From Acetobacteraceae bacterium (GTDB lineage: Bacteria > Pseudomonadota > Alphaproteobacteria > Acetobacterales > Acetobacteraceae), in assembly GCA_025352375.1 (NCBI GenBank), contig JANXTL010000204.1, forward strand, positions 1 through 35,861: 35,861 bases of DNA, written 5' to 3'. The notes under the pieces are model-generated. The model searched no databases, was not told the DNA's origin, and was given only the letters and a program-made list of their open reading frames with translations. Position numbers and translations under genes: made by a program. This document shows positions 1 through 8,795 of the stretch, in pieces (within the stretch, counting starts at the first letter, position 1; the number at the start of each line of letters is the position of its first letter).

Positions 1-10
1 GGATCATGGT

Positions 11-138
11 CTAAGCCTTTGTTTGAGAGGGTGATTCACGCCCGAGGTTGAAGTCAACCTCAGGCGATCACGCTCTAAGCCTTTGTTTGAGAGGGTGATT
101 CACGCCCGAGGTTGAAGTCAACCTCAGGCGATCACGCT
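11..138. repeat. Two tandem copies of a 64-bp intergenic repeat with internal palindrome
   Basis: Positions 11-74 and 75-138 are two essentially identical 64-bp units. Each contains a near-perfect palindrome (GAGGTTGA, two bases, TCAACCTC) that could fold as a hairpin. The unit probably extends left of the window, because bases 1-10 match the flank of the other copy. A reverse-oriented copy lies at 17918-18034. The last unit runs directly into the stop codon of the minus-strand gene at 139. This looks like a dispersed intergenic palindromic element, not a CRISPR, since there are no spacers. Confidence 0.85.
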
Positions 139-552
139 CTAGGCCGTCGTCGGGCTGATACGCTCCCAATGCAGCTCCCTGTGTTGCAGCACGCCCCTCA
201 GAGTCGCGGGCGGCGGGGTCAGGATCATGCGCTCGCCCTCGAAGCGCACGCCGCGCACCTGATCGCCGCCGACCGCCAACCGGGCGAGGGCGGAGGCATC
301 GACGCGGGTGGTCAGCGTGGCCCCATCGAAGGTGTAGTTGCCGCAGTAGGACGCGTAGTCGCGGGTTTCGCCGTCCCCCAGGCTGGCGCGGCCGTCGCAT
401 AGCACCGCCATCATACGGCCCTCGGCCGTCAGCGTGACCATGCCCATGCCCTTGGGGCCGTAGGGTTTGGGCAGCGCGTTACCGTGCTCGTCGCGGGCGC
501 TGGAATCGACCAGCTTCCAGGTGCCGACGATTCTGGGTGGGGTGGCGGTCAT
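139..552 (-). CDS. Lipocalin-like domain protein
   Basis: This is a 137-residue protein of the lipocalin-like family (Lipocalin_5 type). It opens with the typical strand GTWKLVDSSAR, followed by a PYGPKGMGMVTLTAEGRM segment and a C-terminal REL.WER strand. Such proteins are small single-domain beta-barrels of unknown ligand, and there is no signal peptide. The ATG at 552 is preceded by a GGAG ribosome-binding site and is divergent from the dehydrogenase at 635. Its TAG stop is formed at the edge of the 64-bp repeat. The family is fairly clear; the function is unknown. Confidence 0.75.
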   Translation of the reverse strand: MTATPPRIVGTWKLVDSSARDEHGNALPKPYGPKGMGMVTLTAEGRMMAVLCDGRASLGDGETRDYASYCGNYTFDGATLTTRVDASALARLAVGGDQVRGVRFEGERMILTPPPATLRGVLQHRELHWERISPTTA

Positions 553-634
553 GGGGTTTCTCCGGTTTCAAGCGTGCTTGCCAAACTCCGGGCGACGGAT
601 CAACAACGGGGCACAATTTTGAGGACACCCACCC

Positions 635-1543
635 ATGACCCAACCCCGCATCGGATACATCGGCCTCGGCGTCATGGGCGGCGCGCTCGCCCGGCGCCTG
701 ACGCGCGAGCACACGCTGACGGTGTTCGACCTGTCCCCCGACCGATGCGCGGAATTCGCGGCGTTGGGCGCCACGGTGGTGGGGTCGCCGGCCGAGGTGG
801 GGGCGGCGTCGGACATCGTGCTGACCTGCCTGCCGACGTCCGCCCAGGTGCGGGAGGTCATCTTTGGCGACAACCACGGCCTGATCCGCGGCATGAAGGC
901 CGGTGGGATCATCGTCGACCAGACCTCGGGCGCCACGGTGCAGACCCGCGCCATGGCGGCGGAACTAGCCGGTACCGGCATCGCGCTGATCGACGGCCCT
1001 GTCTCCGGCGGACCGGCCGGGGCGGATGCCGGGACCATCGCCATCATGGTCGGCGCCTCGGACGAGCAATACGCCCGGGTGGCGCCGGTGTTGAAGGCGA
1101 TCAGCCCCAACGTCACCCATGTCGGGCCGCTCGGCGCCGGGCACACGCTGAAGGCGGTGAACAACATGATGTCCGCCGCCAACCGCCTGCTGGCGTTCGA
1201 GGCAGTGTCCATCGCCGTCGCAAATGGGTTGGACCCTCGTGTCGCCGTCGAGGTGATCAACCAGTCCTCGGGCCGCAACAACGCCACGCTGAACGAGTTT
1301 CCGAACAAAATTTTCACGGATGCGTTCGACGCGCGGTTCACCATGGCGTTGATGGAGAAAGACGTGGCCATGGCGGCCGATCTGGGCGAAGCCGCGGGCG
1401 TCGGGCCTTTGTCGCTGGCCCCCGCCATCCTGCGTAACTATCGCATGGGGATGGAGCGTTACGGCCGCAACGCCGACATCCACAACATGCTCCGCTTCTA
1501 CGAGGAAGCCGCCGGCGTCGCGGTTGCCAAGAAGCCCGCATGA
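635..1543 (+). CDS. NAD(P)-dependent 3-hydroxyisobutyrate dehydrogenase family oxidoreductase
   Basis: This 302-residue beta-hydroxyacid dehydrogenase has an N-terminal Rossmann motif [10 protein letters not shown] (residues 7-16), the substrate-binding signature [11 protein letters not shown] near residue 120, and the catalytic lysine in [10 protein letters not shown] (about Lys173). The C-terminal helical domain is complete, so length and motifs match 3-hydroxyisobutyrate dehydrogenases and tartronate semialdehyde reductases. The exact substrate cannot be read from sequence. A GAGGA site precedes the ATG. The GMC oxidoreductase follows about 35 bp downstream on the same strand, so the two may be co-transcribed and act in sequence on an alcohol or hydroxyacid substrate (inference). 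Confidence 0.9.
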   Translation: MTQPRIGYIGLGVMGGALARRLTREHTLTVFDLSPDRCAEFAALGATVVGSPAEVGAASDIVLTCLPTSAQVREVIFGDNHGLIRGMKAGGIIVDQTSGATVQTRAMAAELAGTGIALIDGPVSGGPAGADAGTIAIMVGASDEQYARVAPVLKAISPNVTHVGPLGAGHTLKAVNNMMSAANRLLAFEAVSIAVANGLDPRVAVEVINQSSGRNNATLNEFPNKIFTDAFDARFTMALMEKDVAMAADLGEAAGVGPLSLAPAILRNYRMGMERYGRNADIHNMLRFYEEAAGVAVAKKPA

Positions 1544-1577
1544 TGGTTCATATCCGCCACTAGGGAGGAAACCTAAC

Positions 1578-3194
1578 ATGGCGGATTACGACTACATCAT
1601 CGTGGGCGCCGGTTCGGCGGGCTGCGTGCTGGCCAACCGGTTGACCGAGGATGGGCGCACCCGCGTGCTGTTGCTGGAGGCGGGTCCGAAAGATTCGTCG
1701 ATGTGGATCAACATCCCGGTCGGGTTCACCAAGCTGCTGAACAGCCCGAAATACAACTGGAATTTTGTCACTGAACCCGAACCGAACGCGGCGGGGCGGG
1801 TGATTCCGGTGCCTCGGGGGAAGACGCTGGGTGGTTCGTCGTCGATCAACGGGATGCTGTATGTGCGAGGCAATCCGCTCGATTACAACACGTGGTCGCA
1901 GTACGGGAATCGCGGCTGGTCATATGATTCGGTGCTGCCGTACTTTAAAAAAGCCGAACATTTTGAGAGCGCGTGCGACGATACGCGCGGGCTTGGCGGG
2001 CCGTTGAACGTGGCGCCGATGCGGGAGCGGGCAGAGCTGCTGGACGCCTTCATCGATGCGGGGGTGGATGAGGGTTATCCGCGCAACGCCGATTACAACA
2101 ACGGCAAGCAGGAAGGTTTTGGCTACTTCCAGGTGACGCAGAAAAACGGCGAACGCTGGTCGACCGCGCGCGGGTTCCTCGATCCCATCCGCGATCGAGC
2201 GAATCTGCGTATCGAGACCGAGGCGATGACGTTGCGCGTGCTGCTGGAGGGCAAGCGCGCCGTCGGTGTCGCCTATATGCAGGGCGGCACGGTCATTGAG
2301 GCTCGGTGCGATCGCGAGGTTATTTTGGCGGCCGGCGCGGTGAAATCGCCGCATTTGCTGGAACTGTCCGGCATCGGCCAGCCGACTTTGTTGCAGTCGC
2401 TGGGCATTCCTGTGCAGCACGAGTTGCGCGGCGTGGGCGAAAATTACCGCGACCATTATGCCCCGCGCATGAACTGGCGGGTGAAGCTGCCGGTCACGCT
2501 GAACGATCAGACCCGGGGGCTCAATTTCGTCAAGGAGATCGTGAAATACTACACAAAGCGGACTGGTATCCTGACGTTCACCGCGGGCATCGCCTACGGG
2601 TTCGTGCGGACCCGGCCCGAGTTGGAGGAGCCGGACGTGCAGTTCCATTTCGCGCATGCCAGCTACGCCACCGCCGCTACGCGCGTGCTGGATAAGCTGC
2701 CGGGGATGACGTTGACAGTTTACCAGTGCCGGCCGGAGTCGAAAGGTTCAATCCATGCGAAGAACAACGATCCCTTCGCCGCACCGGCGATACGTCCGAA
2801 TTATCTGGCCGATCCCTACGACCAGCGGGTGCTAGTGGATGGGATGAAGATCGGGCGGCGGATTATCGAGAACCGGGTGCTGGATAAATACCGCGCCTAC
2901 GAAATGAACCCCGGCGATAAGGTGCAGACCGACGAGGAATGGTTGCAGTTCGCTCGAGAGAACGGCCAGACCACGTATCACGTGATTGGGACCTGCAAGA
3001 TGGGGCAAGACCCGATGGCGGTGGTGGACGATACGTTACGTGTGCATGGGATCGCGGGGCTGCGGGTGGTCGATGCCTCCATCATGCCAACGGTTCCGAG
3101 CGGGAATACGAACGCGGCGGTTATCATGATCGCGGAGAAGGGGGCGGATATGATCAAGGCCGCCGCCAAGGGGGAGATGAAGGCGGCGGCCTGA
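1578..3194 (+). CDS. GMC family FAD-dependent oxidoreductase (choline/alcohol dehydrogenase-like)
   Basis: This is a 538-residue glucose-methanol-choline oxidoreductase. The FAD-binding motif [16 protein letters not shown] starts at residue 7, the GMC signature ([14 protein letters not shown]) is near residue 90, and the C-terminal active-site region has [11 protein letters not shown] (His468) and PSGNTNAA (Asn512), the usual His/Asn pair. It oxidises an alcohol to an aldehyde; the substrate is unknown. I chose the ATG at 1578 because GGGAGGAA lies 7 bases upstream and translation then starts right at the dinucleotide fold. An in-frame ATG at 1524 adds 18 residues inside the previous gene and is unlikely. 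Confidence 0.93.
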   Translation: MADYDYIIVGAGSAGCVLANRLTEDGRTRVLLLEAGPKDSSMWINIPVGFTKLLNSPKYNWNFVTEPEPNAAGRVIPVPRGKTLGGSSSINGMLYVRGNPLDYNTWSQYGNRGWSYDSVLPYFKKAEHFESACDDTRGLGGPLNVAPMRERAELLDAFIDAGVDEGYPRNADYNNGKQEGFGYFQVTQKNGERWSTARGFLDPIRDRANLRIETEAMTLRVLLEGKRAVGVAYMQGGTVIEARCDREVILAAGAVKSPHLLELSGIGQPTLLQSLGIPVQHELRGVGENYRDHYAPRMNWRVKLPVTLNDQTRGLNFVKEIVKYYTKRTGILTFTAGIAYGFVRTRPELEEPDVQFHFAHASYATAATRVLDKLPGMTLTVYQCRPESKGSIHAKNNDPFAAPAIRPNYLADPYDQRVLVDGMKIGRRIIENRVLDKYRAYEMNPGDKVQTDEEWLQFARENGQTTYHVIGTCKMGQDPMAVVDDTLRVHGIAGLRVVDASIMPTVPSGNTNAAVIMIAEKGADMIKAAAKGEMKAAA

Positions 3195-3202
3195 TTTCGG
3201 CT

Positions 3203-3622
3203 TTACCAGGAGCCGGTGTTGGCCATGCTGGTCCAGGGTTCGGCCGGCGGCAGCTTGTTGCCGGCCTGCAGCAGCTCGATGGAGACGCCGTCCGGCGTGC
3301 GGACGAAGGCCATGTTGCCGTCGCGCGGCGGGCGGTTGATCGTTACGCCGTGGGCGATGAGGGCGTTGCAGGTGTCGTAGATGTTTTCGACGGCGTAGGC
3401 GAGGTGGCCGAAATTGCGGCCGCCGGTGTAGCCGCCCTCATCCCAGTTGTGGGTGAGTTCCACGGCTGCGGCCTCATCGCCGGGGGCGGCGAGGAAGACG
3501 TTGGTGTAGCGGCCTTTTTCGTCGGGGCGGCGGCGGATTTCGCGCAGGCCGAGGACCTCGAAGAAGGCGATGGTGTCTTCGAGGTTGCTGACGCGGATCA
3601 TGGTGTGCAGGTATTTGGTCAT
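3203..3622 (-). CDS. gloA: Glyoxalase I / lactoylglutathione lyase
   Basis: This 139-residue VOC-superfamily protein has the expected metal ligands of glyoxalase I: His in YLHTMIRV, Glu in AAVELTHNW, His in FGHLAYAV and Glu in GVSIELLQ. It converts the methylglyoxal-glutathione hemithioacetal to S-lactoylglutathione. The start at 3622 has an AAGGA site and matches the usual MxxLHTMxRV beginning; a longer frame upstream encodes low-complexity arginine-rich sequence and is rejected. It is convergent with the GMC oxidoreductase (8 bp apart) and downstream of the DUF4276 gene. The enzyme family is clear, but paralogs of different specificity exist. Confidence 0.88.
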   Translation of the reverse strand: MTKYLHTMIRVSNLEDTIAFFEVLGLREIRRRPDEKGRYTNVFLAAPGDEAAAVELTHNWDEGGYTGGRNFGHLAYAVENIYDTCNALIAHGVTINRPPRDGNMAFVRTPDGVSIELLQAGNKLPPAEPWTSMANTGSW

Positions 3623-3636
3623 GGGGTTCCTTAGGG

Positions 3637-4281
3637 TTATGGGGCGGTCATTGCGGTTTTGACGGCGGTAACGAAGCGGGCAGCCCATGGGGAGGCGGCG
3701 GTTACTTTGGCGGGATGGATGCGGGCGAGGAGTTCGAAGGAGTGTTCGCCTTTGTCGTAACGCAGCGTGGGTTTGCAATCTTGGGTTGCTTTCACCAGTG
3801 CGTCGATAGCTGTAGCCTTCGGCATCGTTTCAATGTCTCGACTGCGCGGTGGTAGGGCTGTCTCCCTGAAATCCTGGCCGAAGAAAGCCCGAAGCGTTTC
3901 GCGATCTGCCAAAAACCAATTTTCCATACATTCCACCATAAGGTGGCAATGATCGTCCGTCGCGATGTCGGGTTTTGTCCAACCGTCACCGGGTCGGTTG
4001 TGAAGGTGCAGCCAGGGTGACGTTTGCTTGACGGACGCTTCCGAGTCGATCAGCAGAAGTGCGTGTTTGCCTTCGCGCAAGGCAGTGCGGAATCTATCGT
4101 ATGCTCGAGATCGGCCGCCACACGCGACAATGCGAGGTCTGTTCTTCGTTACGACGTCGTTTTCAAAGAACACTCTAAAACCGCGGCGGCATGCGTCATG
4201 CGGCTTGCCGGTGTCCCCGCCGCCTTCGACATAGAGAACGAAGTCTACCAACGGTTTCCGCCGATTTGGCCGCTGGTCCAA
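3637..4281 (-). CDS. DUF4276 family TOPRIM-like protein, partner of the upstream AAA ATPase
   Basis: This 214-residue protein matches the DUF4276 family. An early strand ends in LYVEGGGDT (Glu19, Asp23), and a later strand ends in LLLIDSEA (Asp79, Glu81). This Glu then Asp-x-Glu layout is that of TOPRIM-fold nucleases. A conserved HLMVECMENWFLAD stretch follows. The gene starts inside the 3' end of the ATPase gene (37-bp overlap), so the two are translationally coupled. ATPase plus TOPRIM-type partner is the logic of OLD, Gabija and PARIS anti-phage systems; a nuclease or effector role here is inference. Family assignment is good; function is not demonstrated. Confidence 0.78.
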   Translation of the reverse strand: MDQRPNRRKPLVDFVLYVEGGGDTGKPHDACRRGFRVFFENDVVTKNRPRIVACGGRSRAYDRFRTALREGKHALLLIDSEASVKQTSPWLHLHNRPGDGWTKPDIATDDHCHLMVECMENWFLADRETLRAFFGQDFRETALPPRSRDIETMPKATAIDALVKATQDCKPTLRYDKGEHSFELLARIHPAKVTAASPWAARFVTAVKTAMTAP

Positions 4282-5417
4282 AGCTCGCCGAGGCGGTATT
4301 TCTCAAGCCAGGGTACCATTTCCTCGGCTGATAGCCGATTGAGCTTGGTGGCACCATCGACCTTTTCGCACACAACGATGGCCTCGGGCGTGTTGGTCAT
4401 GGCGTCTACGAGGACTTCGGAGTGGGTAGTGACGATTAGTTGGCAACGTTCCGATGCCTCGCGCAACAGCTTGGCGACGGTGCGGATGATGTCGGGGTGC
4501 AGGCCGAGCTCGGGTTCCTCGATGCAGACGAGTGGTGGGGGATTCGGGTGGCAGAGGATGGCGAGTAGGCAGAGGTAGCGGAGTGTTCCGTCGGAGAGGC
4601 GAGTTGCTGGGATTTTGAAATCGCCCTCTTGCAAAAATACCCCGACATGGCCGGATTCTATATCGACCCCAAAATTATCTATGCCGTCGTAGAGTTCCTT
4701 AAGAGCGCTCACAATTCTGGCCCTTGTGCCAGGGTCATTGCCCAGTTTGTGCAGAATTAAGCCCAGGTTACTGGCATCTGGCTCGAGCCATTTGGTCGGC
4801 ATGTCAGTTCGTTGCGGCAGGCGGACCCCCGTGTGACGGCCAAAACTCCATTCGCGATAAAGCCGGATAAGCCCGAACGCTTCTGTCAGCGCGGTGATCT
4901 CGGGATAGTTGACCGGGTCCCTGAACTGCGCAAGGACCGATCTACTCATATCGATCGCACCGGGCAGAAGGTCGTTTATCACGTTATTTGTACTAATACT
5001 GGCGCCATTCGGTTCCAGTCGATAGTGGACATGAGGCCCGCTTGTCGCGGCTTCGGTTGCCGTTCGTTCAATCAGTTCCCTGGTTATAAGTGTGTTCCAG
5101 TGGCTATCTCCGAAGGAGAACATATATCGAGTGGGACGAGTAACCGAATAAACCTTAGGCAACACGTTACAGTCGACACTAGCAACAGCTCCTGGGCCTT
5201 TGTCCCCTTTCCATATCCATTCCTGGAACCCGCCTCCCCTTTGGATCGGCGCTAATAGTTGATCGGGCGCGTTCCGCAGTAAATCGATAACCTCCAACAG
5301 GTTCGATTTCCCCGACCCATTCGCCCCGATCAGCACCGTCAGCGGCCCAAACGTCACCGTCTCCGGCTCGGGGCCGAAGCTGAGGATGTTGGTCAGCGTC
5401 AGTTGCTCAATTAGCAA
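4245..5417 (-). CDS. AAA_21-type ABC/RecF-like ATPase, probable sensor of a defence module
   Basis: This is a 390-residue single-chain ABC-type ATPase with all motifs: Walker A GANGSGKS (31-38), signature LSDGTLR (274-280), Walker B LVCIEEPELGLHPD (from 296) and an H-loop THSEVLVD (His332). There is no long coiled coil, unlike SMC or RecN, so it belongs with the AAA_21/AAA_15 ATPases found in OLD-like and PARIS-like systems. It overlaps the DUF4276 gene by 37 bp. The middle of the gene (about 4.8-5.2 kb) is visibly less GC-rich than its neighbours, which suggests acquisition. The flanking genes are ordinary metabolic enzymes. The anti-phage role is inferred from the pair, not from direct evidence. 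Confidence 0.85.
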   Translation of the reverse strand: MLIEQLTLTNILSFGPEPETVTFGPLTVLIGANGSGKSNLLEVIDLLRNAPDQLLAPIQRGGGFQEWIWKGDKGPGAVASVDCNVLPKVYSVTRPTRYMFSFGDSHWNTLITRELIERTATEAATSGPHVHYRLEPNGASISTNNVINDLLPGAIDMSRSVLAQFRDPVNYPEITALTEAFGLIRLYREWSFGRHTGVRLPQRTDMPTKWLEPDASNLGLILHKLGNDPGTRARIVSALKELYDGIDNFGVDIESGHVGVFLQEGDFKIPATRLSDGTLRYLCLLAILCHPNPPPLVCIEEPELGLHPDIIRTVAKLLREASERCQLIVTTHSEVLVDAMTNTPEAIVVCEKVDGATKLNRLSAEEMVPWLEKYRLGELWTSGQIGGNRW

Positions 5418-5477
5418 CGGGTGGGTCTCCGCTCGGAATGCCTATTGTGAGCTCATCATACACATAAAAGTCGTGGG

Positions 5478-5497
5478 TGGCGGGCCTTCGCCCGCCA
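5478..5497 (-). terminator. Hairpin downstream of the luciferase-like monooxygenase gene
   Basis: A perfect 8-bp GC-rich stem (TGGCGGGC/GCCCGCCA) with a 4-base loop lies 13 bp after the stop codon of the minus-strand monooxygenase. On that strand it is followed by a short T-rich stretch a few bases further on. It probably separates this transcript from the ATPase gene. The U-tract is weak. Confidence 0.5.
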
Positions 5498-5510
5498 TGA
5501 CGCGAAAAAC

Positions 5511-6719
5511 CTACTTCACCGGATCCAAATCCCGCGCCCCAAGCGTCCGCGCGCGGATCGCTTCCTCCGGCGCCTCCCGCCCATGATCCGTGAACGCCCG
5601 CTTCACTGCCTCGGTGGACGGCGCAAAGATCGTCTTCCGGTTTTCCCGCGCCCAGGTGTTCGACCCAAGGATCGGGTCGAGCGAGCCCTGGAACACCGGC
5701 ATCACATACCGGGCAAACAGCTCGTAGCTGCGCATGGTCTGCTCCCGCGTCGCCCATTCGTGCGCCCGGAACAAAATCCCGCCGAAGCCGCCGTCGCTCA
5801 ACCGCAGCAACGTCTTGATGCCATTGGCCACCGTGTCGGGGGAGCCGACTAGGGTCGTGCCCATTTTTACGCCGTCGCTCAGTGGGTCGTCGGCGCGGCC
5901 CGGCGGGCGTCCGAGTGTGTCCTCGAAGTAGGTGATGGTTTCGTTGCGCTCTCCTTTGCGGACTTCGCGCAGAGCTTGCTCATCGTCCTCGGCGATATGG
6001 GCGTTCACCACGACGCGCCATTTCTTGCGGTCCATTTTCTTGCCATGCTTGGCGGCGGTGTCCTCGGCGATTTTCCATTGCGCACCCAGCGCCTCCGGCC
6101 CGCCCGGCAGCCCGGCTCCGATCGACAGCACGCCCACACCGTGGGTGCCGGCGGCGATCATCCCGAAGGGGGTAATGGTGGAGGCGACCGCAATCTCGAA
6201 ATGCGGATCCGAATAGGGCGCCAGATGCAGCCTGGCGTCGTTCATCTCGAACCAGTCGGATTTGATGGTGACGCGCTCTTCGCATTTGAGAAGCTGCATG
6301 ATGGCGTCCATCGCCTCCAGCATGCGCGGGCGCTGGGTGGTCGGCTCGATGCCCAGCATATACGCGTCGGACGTCAGCGCGCCTGGGCCGCAGCCCAGCA
6401 TCGCTCGGCCGCGGGTCATGTGATCCAGCTGCACCCAGCGCTGCGCCACCATGAACGGGTGGTGGTAGGGCAGGGACGTCACGCCCGATCCCAGCTTGAT
6501 ATATTTCGTTTTCTCCGCCGCCGCCGCGATGATCAGCTCGGGGGACGCAATGGTTTCCCACCCGGCGGAGTGATGCTCGCCGATCCAGGCTTCGTCGTAG
6601 CCGAGGTGATCGAGCCACTGCAGCAGCTCCACATCCCGCTCCATCGACAGCGTCGGGTTTTCGCCCAACCGGTGGAAGGGCGCGAGGAAAATGCCGAAAT
6701 TCAAGCCGCGATGGGCCAT
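5511..6719 (-). CDS. LLM class flavin-dependent oxidoreductase (luciferase-like monooxygenase)
   Basis: This 402-residue bacterial luciferase-type TIM barrel starts with MAHRGLNFGIFLAPFHR. It carries the family features AWIGEHHSAGWE, GSGVTSLPYHHPFMVAQR and a later GSPDTVANGI segment. It uses reduced flavin and oxygen to oxidise an unknown organic substrate; length and motifs resemble limonene- and alkane-type monooxygenases. I chose 6719 because GGAGAG sits just upstream; an in-frame ATG at 6773 adds 18 residues with no support. It is divergent from the SDR at 6827, so the 107-bp gap probably holds both promoters. Confidence 0.88.
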   Translation of the reverse strand: MAHRGLNFGIFLAPFHRLGENPTLSMERDVELLQWLDHLGYDEAWIGEHHSAGWETIASPELIIAAAAEKTKYIKLGSGVTSLPYHHPFMVAQRWVQLDHMTRGRAMLGCGPGALTSDAYMLGIEPTTQRPRMLEAMDAIMQLLKCEERVTIKSDWFEMNDARLHLAPYSDPHFEIAVASTITPFGMIAAGTHGVGVLSIGAGLPGGPEALGAQWKIAEDTAAKHGKKMDRKKWRVVVNAHIAEDDEQALREVRKGERNETITYFEDTLGRPPGRADDPLSDGVKMGTTLVGSPDTVANGIKTLLRLSDGGFGGILFRAHEWATREQTMRSYELFARYVMPVFQGSLDPILGSNTWARENRKTIFAPSTEAVKRAFTDHGREAPEEAIRARTLGARDLDPVK

Positions 6720-6826
6720 GTGTTCTCTCCAGGACAGGTGCCCTATTGTGCCTTGATACTGGTTGGTAGCCAAGCCCGCATGGGCATGGCAGGGTTTCCC
6801 CCATCGAAATCGGGAGGGAACACACC

Positions 6827-7579
6827 ATGCGTCTGGAAAACAAAGTCGCCATCGTCAGCGGCTCGGCATCGGGCATGGGGGCCGCGACCGCCCGCCGCTT
6901 CGGCAAGGAAGGCGCCAAGGTCGTCGTCGCCGACATGCTGGAAGCCGAGGGTCGCGCCGTCGTGAAACAAATCGCCGATGCCGGCGGCACCGCGATGTTC
7001 TGCGCCCTGAACGTGGCGGAGGAAGCCAGTTGGAAAGCCTGTGTCGCCGCCTGTGTCGCAGCCTATGGCCGCCTGGATATCATGGTGAACAACGCCGGTA
7101 TCTCCGGCAGCGCGGTCAACGACCTGCTGGAAACCGGCATTTGGGATCGGGTCATGTCGGTCAACGCCACGGGCGTGTTCCTGGGCACCAAGTTCGCGGT
7201 CGAGCAAATGCAGAAGAACGGCGGCGGCTCGATCGTGAACCTGTCGTCGATCTCGGGCCTCGTGGGCCAGACGATGGTGCACATGAGCTACAACGCCTCC
7301 AAAGGCGCGGTGCTGACGATGACTAAGTCCACTGCGGTCCAGTTCGGCAAGGACGGCATCCGGGCTAACTCGGTGCACCCTGGCCTGATGCCGCCGATGC
7401 GCACGTCCGGCGCTACCGCCGACCCCGTGGTCCGCGCAAAGATGCTTAAAGCCGTGCCACTCGGACGCAACGGCGAAATCGATGAGGTCGCGAACGCCAT
7501 CCTGTTCCTGGCCTCCGATGAGGCGTCCTACATCACCGGCGCCGAGCTGTATGTGGATGGGGGATATTTGGCGATGTGA
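6827..7579 (+). CDS. SDR family NAD(P)-dependent oxidoreductase
   Basis: This is a 250-residue classical short-chain dehydrogenase/reductase. It has the cofactor motif SGSASGMG near residue 11, NNAG near residue 88, an active-site Ser in NLSSISG, Tyr155 and Lys159 in YNASK, and the C-terminal YITGAELYVDGG. It interconverts an alcohol and a ketone; the substrate is not readable. A GGGAGG site precedes the ATG. It is convergent with the methyltransferase gene, and only 18 bp separate the two stop codons. Confidence 0.92.
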   Translation: MRLENKVAIVSGSASGMGAATARRFGKEGAKVVVADMLEAEGRAVVKQIADAGGTAMFCALNVAEEASWKACVAACVAAYGRLDIMVNNAGISGSAVNDLLETGIWDRVMSVNATGVFLGTKFAVEQMQKNGGGSIVNLSSISGLVGQTMVHMSYNASKGAVLTMTKSTAVQFGKDGIRANSVHPGLMPPMRTSGATADPVVRAKMLKAVPLGRNGEIDEVANAILFLASDEASYITGAELYVDGGYLAM

Positions 7580-7591
7580 GTCACCGGGGGT

Positions 7592-7610
7592 GGGGGCCTA
7601 ATCGGCCCCC
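7592..7610. terminator. GC-rich hairpin between convergent genes
   Basis: A 7-bp stem (GGGGGCC/GGCCCCC) with a 5-base loop follows the SDR stop codon and overlaps the last codons of the convergent methyltransferase gene. There is no clear T-tract on either side, so the terminator call is tentative. Confidence 0.35.
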
Positions 7611-8707
7611 ATCGCGACCAGCATTCCCCTCAAATTCGCGGTCTCCGGCAGTTGCGGATGCACCGGATGATCCATCCCCGCCCCACCCCGCCACAAAATC
7701 TTTCCGTCGCGGTGTGCTCGGTGTAGCCCATACGCGACGTGTCCGGCCCAGGACTCCGTCGTTACATGCGGGCTGCACGACGCGGTGAACAGAAACCCGC
7801 CTGGCGCCACCAACGATGCGGCCAGCCGCGCCAGCCGCCCATAGGCCCGCAGGCCCACGTCGACGTCCTGCCGCGACGTCGTGAGCGCCGGCGGATCGCA
7901 TATCACGATGTCGAACCGTTGTTCGGTGCCCGCCAAAACGCCCAGCACATCGAACGCATCGCCGAGCCGGATGTCCACGACATCCGCGAAACCGTTCGAT
8001 AGCGCAGCATCCCGCGCCAGCCCCAGCGCCGGCACGGCGTTATCGGTCAACGTTACGGTTTCGGCGCCGGCGGCAGCGCAACGCAATCCGAAACCGCCAC
8101 TTCCGCAACAAATATCTAAAACCCGAGCACCTGAGGCCAGGTTGGCGACGGCATCCCGGAATGGTCGGCGGTCGAAATGCCAGCCATCGCCGGCGGGATC
8201 GACGGGGAAGCGCACGCCGCCCTCCTCGACGGCGATCGGCCAACCCTCCCGCACCGGCAGCAAGGCCTCCAAGGCCGCAACGACCAGCGGGGCGATGCGT
8301 TCCATGCCTCGCGTTTCGGCCCGCACGGCGGCCACGTCGTCGTAACGGTCGACGATCAGGCCTGGTAGTCCATCGCCCTCCGCGTTGACCAGCCGGTGGA
8401 ACGTTCCGTCGCAAACGCGTGAGCGCAACGCAGCCGCGGCCTCGAGCCGGCGGAACATCCACGCAGAATCGATCTTGGCCGAGGGGTCGCGATCCAGCAG
8501 GCGTGCCGCGATCAGCGCGTGCGGGTCGAACATGAAGGTTCCGTATTCGGTTCCGTCCTGCCCTTCCAACCGGACCAACCCGCCATCTTGCATCCTTCGA
8601 TGCTCGGGGCGCCGCGCGATTTCATTGCTGAAAACCCAGGGCGCGCCGGCCTTCAGCCGCTTTCCCTGTCCGGCCAGCAGCTTGACAACCGGCCGGTCGG
8701 CCCACAT
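7598..8707 (-). CDS. Class I SAM-dependent rRNA methyltransferase, RlmI family
   Basis: This 369-residue protein starts with a PUA-like RNA-binding domain (VKLLAGQGKRLKAGAPWVFSNEI written in part: KRLKAGAPWVFSNEI). A central region follows (LPGLIVDRYDD), then a Rossmann methyltransferase domain with VLDICCGSGGFG, a DPPALT motif and TASCSPHV near the C-terminus. This order is that of RlmI, which makes 5-methylcytosine in 23S rRNA; the exact target here is inferred. I chose the ATG at 8707 because it begins the PUA domain. A frame reaching 8932 would run antisense through the desaturase gene and encodes arginine-rich filler. The gene is divergent from the desaturase. Confidence 0.87.
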   Translation of the reverse strand: MWADRPVVKLLAGQGKRLKAGAPWVFSNEIARRPEHRRMQDGGLVRLEGQDGTEYGTFMFDPHALIAARLLDRDPSAKIDSAWMFRRLEAAAALRSRVCDGTFHRLVNAEGDGLPGLIVDRYDDVAAVRAETRGMERIAPLVVAALEALLPVREGWPIAVEEGGVRFPVDPAGDGWHFDRRPFRDAVANLASGARVLDICCGSGGFGLRCAAAGAETVTLTDNAVPALGLARDAALSNGFADVVDIRLGDAFDVLGVLAGTEQRFDIVICDPPALTTSRQDVDVGLRAYGRLARLAASLVAPGGFLFTASCSPHVTTESWAGHVAYGLHRAHRDGKILWRGGAGMDHPVHPQLPETANLRGMLVAMGAD

Positions 8708-8795
8708 ACGCAATACTCCGCTTCGTCTGGCACTGAAATCGTCGCCAACCCCACGTCCTCGACATAGGCTGGCGGTTTGCAAGGGAAGATAGAGC

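Noticed and set aside
11-138. CRISPR-like direct repeat
   Set aside because: The two 64-bp units are contiguous with no spacers, and no cas genes are present.
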